Of a stretch of DNA of 64,000 nt, positions 43,621 through 53,337 are shown in pieces (the stretch's first letter is position 1; the number at the start of each line of letters is the position of its first letter). Origin of the DNA: Euglena gracilis. Taxonomy: Eukaryota > Euglenida > Euglenophyceae > Euglenales. Below the pieces are notes generated by a model. The model was not told where the DNA came from, did no database searches, and saw only the letters and a program-made list of their open reading frames with translations. The stretch covers positions 48,091,847 to 48,155,846 of the forward strand of contig CP154954.1 of assembly GCA_039621445.1 (NCBI GenBank), read 5' to 3'. A program made the position numbers and the translations under genes.

Positions 43621-43955
43621 GTGCGGGTTGGGGTGGGCTGGGTGGGGCGATCCCTCCCTCCCCTGGTTCTTTCGAGCAACCCCCACCCCCCGTCCTGCAC
43701 TGCCCCCCCCTTGAATAATTTGCCGACGTTTTGGGGCTGGCCTGCTGCAAGCACCAAAGCAAGGGTGTGGGCGGGCTGGTGGGGGGGGGGAGGTGCTTCC
43801 CCTGAACGAAAAGCGACCCAGGGTCCCCCGGCGGTCACAGCGAGGGTGGGGCTCAAAGCAGGCTCAGGGCAGTGGGCAGGCCCTCACGTGGCCCCTCGGT
43901 GGGTTCCAGCACCTCGCAGGGGGGACGTGCAAAGGGTGAAGGGGCCGGCTGCCAG

Positions 43956-44110
43956 CACTGCTGAGCGACAAGCTGGCGGGTCTGGAGGAGCAGATGGCCG
44001 CTGCGGCGGAAGCAGCTCGGCAGACGCTTGCGGCGGTGGAGGGGCAAGCGGCGGAGGAGCAGCGTCGCTTGTGTGAGGCGATGGAAGGAGCGAAAGTTGA
44101 CCACCTGCTG
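43956..44110 (+). CDS. array exon B7
   Basis: Consensus protein with two silent changes (gggcaagcgg; ttgtgtgag). Confidence 0.6.
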
Positions 44111-44481
44111 GTCCAGGGATGGGGTGCCTTGCCACGCCCGTCCCAAAACCCACTCCCCACCGTCCAGCTAGCCGCAATGCGTGAGTGGTGATCCACTGCC
44201 GAGGGCCCAACATTTTCGGCTGGGGGGGGGGGGAGGGGCGGGGGCATGGGACGGCCAGAGCTGCCACGGGAGGAAGTTGGGGTGGGGGTCGGAGTGCCCT
44301 CGCGCGTTGTGGGACAGGTGGGAGTGCCGGGGTCGTTGGGAGGTTGTTTGCGGGGGCGGGGGGGGGGGGGGGAGACGGGCTTGTATAGAGATTGAGGACC
44401 ACAACGTGCCCGCGTGGGAGTTGAGGGTTTTGGAGGATGGTTGGGGAGGGGGGTTGGCTGGACCGGCAGGTGCCGGCGCAG

Positions 44482-44780
44482 CGGAGGAGCAGACACAGGA
44501 CATGGCGCGGCAGCTCGCGGCCCAGGGGGAGGAGTGTGCACGGCTGACCACGGCGCTGGCGGAGGCCACGGCGGGACAGTCGGCGGTGGAGGCGCAGGTG
44601 GCGGAGCTGAAGGGGCTGCTGGCAGCGTCGCACTCGCAGGGGGCGGACGTGGCGCGGGAGATGGTGGCGCTGCGGGAGCAGCTGCACGAGATGGAGGCGG
44701 AGTAGGGGCGCCTGGAGGAGGGAGGCGACGGCCAGCCGAGCCCCTTCGCCGCTGGCAAAACTGGCGAGGGCGGGCTGCCA
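44482..44780 (+). pseudogene. array exon A8, disrupted by TAG and +1 insertion
   Basis: Consensus until HEMEAE, then TAG at 44,703-44,705 where every other copy has AAG, and one extra G near 44,719 (gaggagggaggcg). If included in a mature mRNA it would truncate the protein, unless the exon is skipped or the calls are wrong. The preceding intron also shows G-biased changes at 44,345-44,375. Confidence 0.6.
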
Positions 44781-45113
44781 GTGCGGGTTGGGGTGGGCTG
44801 GGTGGGGCGATCCCTCCCTCCCTTGGTTATTTCGAGCAACCCCACCCCCCGTCCTGCACTGCCCCCCCTTGAATAATTTGCCGACGTTTTGGGGCTGGCC
44901 TGCTGCAAGCACCAAAGCACGGGTGTGGGCGGGCTGGTGGGGGGGGGGAGGTGCTTCCCCTGAACGAAAAGCGACCCAGGGTCCCCCGGCGGTCACAGCG
45001 AGGGTGGGGCTCAAAGCAGGCTCAGGGCAGTGGGCAGGCCCTCACGTGGCCCCTCGGTGGGTTCCAGCACCTCGCAGGGGGGACGTGCAAAGGGTGAAGG
45101 GGCCGGCTGCCAG

Positions 45114-45268
45114 CACTGCTGAGCGACAAGCTGGCGGGTCTGGAGGAGCAGATGGCCGCTGCGGCGGAAGCAGCTCGGCAGACGCTTGCGGCGGTGGAGG
45201 GGCAGGCGGCGGAGGAGCAGCGTCGCTTGTGCGAGGCGATGGAAGGAGCGAAAGTTGACCACCTGCTG
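45114..45268 (+). CDS. array exon B8
   Basis: Consensus. Confidence 0.6.
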
Positions 45269-45640
45269 GTCCAGGGATGGGGTGCCTTGCCACGCCCGTC
45301 CCAAAACCCACTCCCCACCGTCCAGCTAGCCGCAATGCGTGAGTGGTGATCCACTGCCGAGGGCCCAACATTTTCTGCTTGGGGAGGGGGGAGGGGCGGG
45401 GGCATGGGACGGCCAGAGCTGCCACGGGAGGAAGTTGGGGTGGGGGTCGGAGTGCCCTCGCGCGTTGTGGGACAGGTGGGAGTGCCAGGGTCGTTGGGAG
45501 GTTGTTTGCTGGGGCTCGGCGGGGGTGGGGAGACGGGCTTCTATAGAGATTGAGGGCCACAACGTGCCCGCGTGGGAGTTGAGGGTTTTGGAGGATGGTT
45601 GGGGAGGGGGGTTTGGCGGGACCGGCAGGTGCCGGCGCAG

Positions 45641-45938
45641 CGGAGGAGCAGACACAGGACATGGCGCGGCAGCTCGCGGCCCAGGGGGAGGAGTGTGCAC
45701 GGCTGACCACGGCGCTGGCGGAGGCCACGGCGGGACAGTCGGCGGTGGAGGCGCAGGTGGCGGAGCTGAAGGGGCTGCTGGCAGCGTCGCACTCGCAGGG
45801 GGCGGACGTGGCGCGGGAGATGGTGGCGCTGCGGGAGCAGCTGCACGAGATGGAGGCGGAGAAGGGGCGCCTGGAGGAGGAGGCGACGGCCAGCCGAGCC
45901 CCTTCGCCGCTGGCAAAACTGGCGAGGGCGGGCTGCCG
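45641..45938 (+). CDS. array exon A9
   Basis: Consensus; followed by ttcgaacaacccccgcc, a downstream variant shared with A5, A6 and A10. Confidence 0.6.
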
Positions 45939-46270
45939 GTGCGGGTTGGGGTGGGCTGGGTGGGGCGATCCCTCCCTCCCCTGGTTCTTTCGAACAACCC
46001 CCGCCCCCCGTCCTGCACTGCCCCCCCCTTGAATAATTTGCCGACGTTTTGGGGCTGGCCTGCTGCAAGCACCAAAGCACGGGTGTGGGCGGGCTGGTGG
46101 GGGGGGGGTGCTTCCCCTGAACGAAAAGCGACCCAGGGTCCCCCGGCGGTCACAGCGAGGGTGGGGCTCAAAGCAGGCTCAGGGCAGTGGGCAGGCCCTC
46201 ACGTGGCCCCTCGGTGGGTTCCAGCACCTCGCAGGGGGGACGTGCAAAGGGTGAAGGGGCCGGCTGCCAG

Positions 46271-46425
46271 CACTGCTGAGCGACAAGCTGGCGGGTCTGG
46301 AGGAGCAGATGGCCGCTGCGGCGGAAGCAGCTCGGCAGACGCTTGCGGCGGTGGAGGGGCAGGCGGCGGAGGAGCAGCGTCGCTTGTGCGAGGCGATGGA
46401 AGGAGCGAAAGTTGACCACCTGATG
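46271..46425 (+). CDS. array exon B9
   Basis: DHLM variant. Confidence 0.6.
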
Positions 46426-46793
46426 GTCCAGGGATGGGGTGCCTTGCCACGCCCGTCCCAAAACCCGCTCCCCACCGTCCAGCTAGCCGCAATGCGTGAG
46501 TGGTGATCCACTGCCGAGGGCCCAACATTTTCTGCTTGGGGAGGGGGGGGGCGGGGGCATGGGACGGCCAGAGCTGCCACGGGAGGAAGTTGGGGTGGGG
46601 GTCGGAGTGCCCTCGCGCGTTGTGGGACAGGTGGGAGTGCCGGGGTCGTTGGGAGGTTGTTTGCTGGGGCTCGGCGGGGGTGGGGAGACGGGCTTCTATA
46701 GAGTTGAGGACCACAACGTGCCCGCGTGGGAGTTGAGGGTTTTGGAGGATGGTTGGGGAGGGGGGTTGGCTGGACCGGCAGGTGCCGGCGCAG

Positions 46794-47091
46794 CGGAGGA
46801 GCAGACACAGGACATGGCGCGGCAGCTCGCGGCCCAGGGGGAGGAGTGTGCACGGCTGACCACGGCGCTGGCGGAGGCCACGGCGGGACAGTCGGCGGTG
46901 GAGGCGCAGGTGGCGGAGCTGAAGGGGCTGCTGGCAGCGTCGCACTCGCAGGGGGCGGACGTGGCGCGGGAGATGGTGGCGCTGCGGGAGCAGCTGCACG
47001 AGATGGAGGCGGAGAAGGGACGCCTGGAGGAGGAGGCGACGGCCAGCCGAGCCCCTTCGCCGCTGGCAAAACTGGCGAGGGCGGGCTGCCG
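46794..47091 (+). CDS. array exon A10
   Basis: Consensus; last complete A copy. Confidence 0.6.
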
Positions 47092-47418
47092 GTGCGGGTT
47101 GGGGTGGGCTGGGTGGGGCGATCCCTCCCTCCCCTGGTTCTTTCGAACAACCCCCGCCCCCCGTCCTGCACTGCCCCCCCCTTGAATAATTTGCCGACGT
47201 TTTGGGGCTGGCCTGCTGCAAGCACCAAAGCACGGGTGTGGGCGGGCTGGTGGGGGTGCTTCCCCTGAACGAAAAGCGACCCAGGGTCCCCCGGCGGTCA
47301 CAGCGAGGGTGGGGCTCAAAGCAGGCTCAGGGCAGTGGGCAGGCCCTCACGTGGCCCCTCGGTGGGTTCCAGCACCTCGCAGGGGGGACGTGCAAAGGGT
47401 GAAGGGGCCGGCTGCCAG

Positions 47419-47573
47419 CACTGCTGAGCGACAAGCTGGCGGGTCTGGAGGAGCAGATGGCCGCTGCGGCGGAAGCAGCTCGGCAGACGCTTGCGGCGGT
47501 GGAGGGGCAGGCGGCGGAGGAGCAGCGTCGCTTGTGCGAGGCGATGGAAGGAGCGAAAGTTGACCACCTGCTG
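47419..47573 (+). CDS. array exon B10, last copy
   Basis: Consensus. Identity with other units stops four bases beyond CTG|GTC; the intron continues with unrelated sequence (taaccccaaagg). This marks the right edge of the array and supports GT at this spot as the donor. Confidence 0.6.
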
Positions 47574-47869
47574 GTCTAACCCCAAAGGGTTTTTCCAACA
47601 CCCGTCCAATTTTTTTGTTCCAGTTCTTTTTCCTGCTCTTTGCATTCCAAGTGTAATTTTACCTCGATATTCCACCTCTGGTCACCTGCAGCTTCTGTTT
47701 TGGCAGGATAGAAATTAATATCTGCAACTGTCCCGTAATTTTGCTGCAATTTTCAGAATTTCACCTGCAATTATCCGTATTTTTCCGCTCGCCTCTGATA
47801 TCAATTCCTCCTCCTCACATATGTAATTTGGAAATCTTGATCTAAGGCTACGAACAGTGGGTTACAGTG

Positions 47870-48063
47870 AAGCGGCAGAGCAGATACAGCAGCTGAAGTG
47901 GCATCTCGCAGCCCAGGGGGAGGAGTGTGCACGACTGACTGCTGCACTGGCGGAGGCGACGAAGCAACTCCATTTCGCTGATTCTCGCCCCGGCTGTTGC
48001 TTTTTTACACATTTCCTCTTGTTGAACAGCTTTACAAAATTGCTTTCCGCCATTCACATCTAA
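47870..48063 (+). CDS. diverged exon related to the first half of exon A; possible gene end
   Basis: After gggttacag the frame reads SEAAEQIQQLKWHLAAQGEE then CARLTAALAEATKQL, clearly homologous to the first half of exon A and not to its second half. The frame stays open through HFADSRPGCCFFTHFLLLNS to TAA at 48,061. Either it is a terminal exon or it ends at a donor near 47,995 (GGCT|GTTGC). Its position beyond the last unit makes it the source of the left half of exon A. Confidence 0.55.
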
Positions 48064-48862
48064 TTTTTTGCTGCACCACCCAACCAAATAGGCTTCTTTG
48101 CTGGCGCCTTTGAACTCTCCACAGAAGTTTTTTCCACCGTCCTCGTTTCTCTTTTCCTTTTCCTTTTTTTTTGTGCTCCAATTCATGGTTTCTGTGCTTT
48201 GCATTCTTGAACTGCGATGCCCGGTCAGCAGCTGACCAATTTTCAATCCACCCTCCAGCTGGAGATGGCAACTGGTGGATTATCGTGCTGTTACCTCTCC
48301 GATGTGTCTGAGGCTGGTGGCTTTTGACATTGTGCAGGCCTGAGACCACTCCCTCTGTGATAGCGAGCGTTTTGGAGGTGGAGCCTGACGGAGTCTCAAC
48401 TAGTTGCACCACAGAGAGATGTGGCGTGATTCCCCAATTGCAACCCAGGCTCCAAACCAAACTTTTTTTTCAGTCGGTGCCAACCCCATGGGGGGAGGTG
48501 CTAGGGGCAGGCACCCCATAGCACCCCTGCCAACCCCCCCCCGGCTAAACTACCTGAGACTTTCCCAATCAAAAATTCCCAGCTCATTCTCCTGAGTTCA
48601 CCGCTGGATTAAAGTTGTTGTGTGACCCTTCTGGCTTGTCATGCCCAAAACGTTGTCAGTTTGTTTGGTTCTGGACCACCTGTCACGTGAAAACAAAGTT
48701 GCCAGGATCCCCGGAGCTGGGTGGTTTGTCAAGTGACCGTTTCCCAGGGGTGGCAGGCAAGCATTGGGGTCGAAACGCTCAGACGGGACCGAAGCAGGAC
48801 TAGAACCCGGCGGGTGCTCCGAAAGCCCACCACCGTTGGCCCTGCTGACCGCCTCCGCCGCC
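48064..48862. other. intron or intergenic stretch
   Basis: T/C-rich sequence at 48,120-48,180; a G/C palindrome-like block (ggggcaggcaccccatagcacccctgcc) at 48,507-48,534. No exon. If the previous exon is terminal and the next is initial, this is an intergenic spacer of 800 bases. Confidence 0.3.
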
Positions 48863-48987
48863 ATGGCAGACTGCACCCCCGTGGCCGACCCTGCCCTCAC
48901 CCCCGGGGACCCGGAGGCCCTCCTCCCCGCCGACGCTGACGCCCTGGACGAGCTGGTGGACGTCGTGACCCACTTCCGGGGGGCCCT
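48863..48987 (+). CDS. candidate first exon of a second coiled-coil gene
   Basis: The ATG sits in GCCGCCATGG, the strongest translation-start context in the window. It reads MADCTPVADPALTPGDPEAL then LPADADALDELVDVVTHFRG and CT|GTGGCG. An acidic start followed by a helix looks like a protein N terminus. The frame is open upstream too, so an internal exon is possible. Confidence 0.45.
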
Positions 48988-50197
48988 GTGGCGCTCTTCC
49001 CCCCAATGGCCGGAGTTTATTTGTTTAGTTTGCTGTGGCTTTAGTTTTGGGGAAATGACCGTGTCCTCTGGTCCCCTGGGGTGGGGGCTGAACAGCAGCC
49101 GGCAGCCAGGCCGTTGATCGGGCCCAACAACCCTAATTTCAGCGCCGCAAAACCGGAAGTGGTTGGGCTGCTGCCAAACCATTCGCAAAGTGACAGCTGG
49201 CCGCGGCGGCGACCCATCGCCACCCGACCGCCAGTGGACCCCCACAACGTTAGGGGGGTCACTGGTCGGGTCGCCCCCCCCCCCCTCCGTCAATTCACGG
49301 TGGGCTGCGCCACAAAGCACGCCGCAGCCCCCGTCCGGCGGCGTGTGGCAGCCGAGGGGGCGGGGCTGAAGGGGCAAGGCCCGGCAGCTGGAGGGCCGGG
49401 CTGAGGCGATGATGGGGCCGGGGAAGCGGCGGGAGGGATTGGCGGCGCCCCCCCCCCGCTGGGGGGGCAGGCGGCTGGAGCGGAGTGGACACGGCGCAGC
49501 TCACGGAGCAGCTGGCGCCCAGGGGGGTCCAGCGCCGGATGGCCGCCCGTATTTTTTTTTGCAACATCCACCAAAAGTGGTTTGTTCTTGCTTGGTCCTT
49601 TCCTTTCTTTTTTTGGGGGGGAGCCAGCAGACCACACAGGACGTAATTGGCTCCTGGTTGAAAAATGGCAGCAGGTAATCTCTTAAGCAGGACGGGAAGG
49701 GTCCAGCCAGCCAGCACCTCCCAGCAGGGTCGCGGACTCCCCCGGGTCAAAATTAAGTTTTCACATCCCGGCAAAGGACTAGACCGAAAAAAGTCGGCGC
49801 AAAGCTCCGAAAATTTTGAAATAAAGTGGTCAAAAATGGCCAAAAAGGCCATTTTTTTGTACTTTTTGGGGGGTTTTCACCTCAAAGATGCATCCCAGGT
49901 AGGTTTTGGGCTGTTTTGCCTGTTTTGGGGTGCCAGCCAGGCCCAGCCCGGCAGCTGGGTTCGAAGCACCTCCCTGGACCACCACTCCCTGGGGGGGGGG
50001 TCCAGCCAGCACCTTTTTCCAGCCGGAACCTCTTTTCAGCCGGCCGGCTGGACCCCCCGGGGGTCCTTATTAAACTCCCTGAAGCCTGGAAGCCACGACA
50101 CGGCCGTGGCTTCCAACAACCAACCCCTCAGGGACGGGCAATGCAGGGCCCGCTTGATGGGAGGGGCGGGCATGGGCAGCGCGGACTGCCCAGCCAG
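48988..50197. other. intron with weak micro-exon candidates and a dispersed repeat
   Basis: Short helical pieces occur at about 49,372-49,420 (KARQLEGRAEAM) and 49,498-49,525 (LTEQLAPRG before GTCCAG), too short to call. 49,690-50,075 is a member of the CCAGCC/GGCTGG dispersed family. Confidence 0.3.
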
Positions 50198-50335
50198 CGG
50201 CGGTCACGGTCCGCAACGAGCGGCTGGAGGCGGAGGCGGGGCGGCTGCAGCTCGAAGTGGGGGCGCTGGGGCAGGACCAGACCCGGCTGCGGGAGGAGCT
50301 GGCGGCCCACCAGCACATCACTGCGCCCAGCCCCG
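50198..50335 (+). CDS. coiled-coil exon
   Basis: The acceptor gcggactgcccagccag, two bases, then VTVRNERLEAEAGRLQLEVG and ALGQDQTRLREELAAHQHIT, ending G|GTTCGG. Phase 1 at both ends. Confidence 0.65.
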
Positions 50336-50726
50336 GTTCGGCTGTCCTCCCCCGCCATTGCCCTTTGCCCCTCCCCCCGCTGGGGGTTACCACTCAGCAA
50401 AGTTGATGAGCAGGTCGTGACAAATGAACCGCTGGTGGCTGTATGGGACGGGGGGAAATCGCTGCAGCGGAAGGGGAGCCACCTTTGATGATTCGGCTTC
50501 ATTTCGGATTGATTTTTGAGCAGGTTCGATTTCCGAGGTTGAAGTCTGCTTTGGGGAGGGGTCACCCTTTTTTTTTATTCAGCCCAAGTTTTGCAGCACC
50601 AGATGGGATTTTCAGGAAGCGACACTTTGGTTGCACAAGGTCCCCAATTCCATCAGAGAGGAAGGCTGTCAGGGGCTTTGGGAGCCCAACCCCGCCTTCC
50701 GTCCACCTGCGCTGCCGGGAGCCCAG

Positions 50727-50862
50727 CAGGCGGTGTGGGACGAGTCCCGCAGCGCACTGGAGGCGCAGCGCGACGACGCCCGGGAGCAGTGTGTCGGGCT
50801 GCAGTCCGCACTGCACACGCGGTCCGCAGAGTGCCACCGGCTGCAGGAGACACCCACGGCCC
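50727..50862 (+). CDS. coiled-coil exon
   Basis: The acceptor ctgccgggagcccag gives QAVWDESRSALEAQRDDARE and QCVGLQSALHTRSAECHRLQ ETPT in phase 0. No GT lies close to the end before a G run, so the donor is unresolved (a GC donor is possible). Confidence 0.6.
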
Positions 50863-50983
50863 GGGGGGGGGGGCTCAATGCCGCCATTCCGACCAGCCAA
50901 GGTTCGATGACGGAGGTGGCAGGCGTCCAACCTCGGCGTTGGCCACCTGTCTGCCGCCGGCGCCCCGGCCCGTGCCGGCACAG

Positions 50984-51172
50984 CGGGGCCTCGAGGGCGA
51001 GCTCGCCGCCACGCATGCGGAGCTGCACGCGCTGCAGGCTCACTGCCGGCACACGGAGCAGCGGGCGCTCGACGCCGCGCGGGACGCTGCAGCGTACCAG
51101 AGCCGGGTGCAGACCGCTGGGGAAGAGGCGCGAACGCTGCACGAGGAGATGGAGTGCGCGGCCCAGCCGGCT
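50984..51172 (+). CDS. coiled-coil exon
   Basis: The acceptor ccgtgccggcacag opens 63 codons in phase 0: RGLEGELAATHAELHALQAH, CRHTEQRALDAARDAAAYQS, RVQTAGEEARTLHEEMECAA, ending GCT|GTTGAT. Confidence 0.65.
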
Positions 51173-51613
51173 GTTGATGAGACCCCTGCCAAACGCAAGT
51201 CCCACAAAGGACTGCATCCCCCATCCCCCTCCTCCCCTATAATGGGTGTGTCAGTGAGGGGATGGACGCAAAGGCTGAAGCCAGATGCGAAGCCAATGGG
51301 AGGATTGCAATTCTGCGGTTGCCCTCTCGCCCCAAACTTCGTGATTCACAACGTGCTTCTAAATGTTCCCTCGAGGCGTGGGCCCATCAACGTGCCAACT
51401 TACTTTTTTTTTTGCATTTTCCTTCATGGGGTGTTCATTCTGTTCCTCCAGTGGGTGGCCCGTTTTTCAGGTGAATGCCCCCCCATGCGGCCGGCTGGGC
51501 TCGGCGGGGTTTGACCCAGCACGGGGTGCCGGGGCCTTGCTTTGTGCCAACGTTGTCATGAATGGCCACAGCGCCCCCCCCCCCCCCCTGTGCCGGCCGG
51601 CCTGCGGCCCCAG
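51173..51613. other. intron
   Basis: No exon; C run at 51,576-51,588. Confidence 0.4.
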
Positions 51614-51786
51614 CGCTTCGGGAGCAGGCGGCGGCGCTGCACGCGGTGGCGGAGGAGCGCCAGGACCGCCTGGCCAGCGCGGCGGAGGAGTTGCGCAGCG
51701 CCCACGACCAGCTGCAGGCGATGGCGACGGCGAAGGCGTCCACCGTGGAGCGGCTGGAGGAGGAACTGGGGCAGCCCGGAGCCGGG
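51614..51786 (+). CDS. coiled-coil exon
   Basis: The acceptor ggcctgcggccccag, two bases, then LREQAAALHAVAEERQDRLA, SAAEELRSAHDQLQAMATAK, ASTVERLEEELGQPG, ending GGG|GTCTGG. Confidence 0.65.
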
Positions 51787-52290
51787 GTCTGGCGCCGGTA
51801 ACATGTCGGTGGGCATCGAGTCAGGACAGACAGTAGTTCAACTCTTTTGTGGTACACAGCTGGTGTTTTTGATGTGCCATTTGGACACAGTGTACATCCA
51901 AGAAACGTTGACACTAAGAGCCTAAATTGTTAGAGGTCAAATTTCCTGTTTACTTTTGACTTTCCGGACCTGGGCTGGCTCCGTTGCACTGCGGCTTGAG
52001 CACGGCCAAGCCTTGCACCTCCAGAGCATATTTTGCCTGAGACATCTTAGCCAGCTCCCTCCTTTTCGGTGCTTCATCTGCCAGTCTGCCTTGCTACCGG
52101 ACCGACGGGATGTAGTTCTCAGAGGTGGGAATTCCTAATGCCATTCCACCACTTGCACAGAGCAACCGCCCGCCCGAGACCTCGACAGCTTGGGTTTTGG
52201 GTCCGACTGGAGCCTCTGATCGTGCTGGGGTGTCAGCGAATCGTTTTGATAGCCACTACCGACTTGCGCCCCCTTCCTCCCCCCCCTCAG
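51787..52290. other. intron
   Basis: No feature; the last 22 bases are a strong pyrimidine tract. Confidence 0.4.
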
Positions 52291-52504
52291 GGGTGGCCCG
52301 GGGCTTGCGGGTGTGCGGCGGCTGGAGCACTGGGAGCAAGCAGAGCGGGGGCGGCTGGCGGTGGAGGAGCAGCTCGGGTGGTGTGGCGTGGCGGAGGGCT
52401 GGCAGCTGCTGGCAGCGCGGGCTCGGCAGGAGGCGCAGGTGGCGGGGCTGCAACACGCCATCGCCGACCTGCGCGAGGACCTGGCGAGGCCCCGCGCGTC
52501 TTTA
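52291..52504 (+). CDS. coiled-coil exon
   Basis: The acceptor ccttcctcccccccctcag is the best in the window. The frame reads GLAGVRRLEHWEQAERGRLA, VEEQLGWCGVAEGWQLLAAR, ARQEAQVAGLQHAIADLRED, ending TTA|GTCCTC. Confidence 0.65.
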
Positions 52505-52701
52505 GTCCTCGGTTTGCGTGGGCTGTGCCGGAGGTATTATCCACCTGTTTTCAGGCATGGGTGGAATGGGAGCAGCATTTGCGACTACACTTTTCTCGTG
52601 TGGATTCAAACAGAGAAAACACTTGTCACGCAAGCTCTCAAGCAAGAACGCCATTTGCATGCGCGGCACGTCTTTGCCTCCCCTGCCCTACCCCCCCCAA
52701 G

Positions 52702-53107
52702 CAGGGTTTGATATAAGGAGGGCGTACATGGTTTAGGTGGGGGGGGTGTCCCCCCCCCTCCTGGCCCGCAGGGGGGGGTCCGGACCCCCCCCACCTGCCA
52801 GGGGGGTCCGGACCGACCCTCGGGGGGGGTTCCCGGGACCCCCCCCAAAAAGGGTCAATTTTTTCCTCCGGCGCTTCGCGCCGAAATTTTTTTGCATTTT
52901 TGGCACATTTTTGCCCCAAAAGTGCCCAAAATGGCACTTTTGGTCGTTTTGGGGGGTCAAAAATTTTCGGCCCGGCGCGAAATTCGGCCACCCTGACCGC
53001 GCACCTGTTTAGGTGGGGGGGGGGTGTCCCCCCCACCGCCCCCCCTCCTGGCCCGCAGGGGGGGGGTCCGGACCACCCCCCCCCACCTGTCCTTATATCG
53101 AACCCTG
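52702..53107. mobile_element. hAT-like non-autonomous element, TSD CCCCCAAG
   Basis: Ends CAGGGTTTGATATAAGGA and, in reverse, CAGGGTTCGATATAAGGA. CCCCCAAG lies at 52,694-52,701 and again at 53,108-53,115. The subterminal CATGGTTTAGGTGGGGGG and GGGTCCGGACC motifs match the 18,123 element; the centre (cttcgcgccgaaatttttttgc) matches others. It sits only 22 bases before the next exon, so its right end lies in the branch-point/acceptor region. Confidence 0.85.
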
Positions 53108-53129
53108 CCCCCAAGCTTGTCTGAGCCAG

Positions 53130-53337
53130 GGCCTCCCCCCGGCCAAGGCGGAGGCGCTGCGGGCGGCGCTGGAGGGGCAGGCCAGCGCTCTGCGGGAGGC
53201 GGGGGAGGCCCAGCGCGCCGCCGCGGGGGACGCGCTGGCGGAGCTGCACCGCCGGCTGGATGTTGCTGCGCGGGACGGCGAGGCGGCTGCGGCGGCGCTG
53301 GCGGAGCTGCGGCAGAGCAACGGCCGCGCCCGGGGCG
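53130..53337 (+). CDS. coiled-coil exon
   Basis: The acceptor gcttgtctgagccag, phase 0, GLPPAKAEALRAALEGQASA, LREAGEAQRAAAGDALAELH, RRLDVAARDGEAAAAALAEL RQSNGRARG, ending G|GTGCTG. The acceptor lies just outside the hAT-like element. Confidence 0.65.

Larger units (their letters stand above)
34181..47577 (+). repeat. tandem array of a ~1.15-kb two-exon unit (11 copies)
   Basis: The landmark for exon A (gcagcgtcgcactcgcag) recurs at intervals of 1,150-1,159 bases, stretched only where G-rich insertions sit (39.80 and 42.49 kb). The landmark for exon B (atggccgctgcggcggaa) recurs 11 times. Copies differ by few substitutions and by G-run length, so the array is young or homogenised. Each unit holds exon A (298), intron (~330), exon B (155), intron (~370). 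One consistent splice solution (A from ACACAG in phase 0, B from CGACAAG) adds 144 residues per unit. Confidence 0.95.

Noticed and set aside
34605-47675. Long minus-strand frames across the tandem array (up to about 375 codons)
   Set aside because: They run through both exons and introns of the plus-strand units and are Pro/Ala/Arg/Ser-rich antisense shadows of GC-rich coding DNA.
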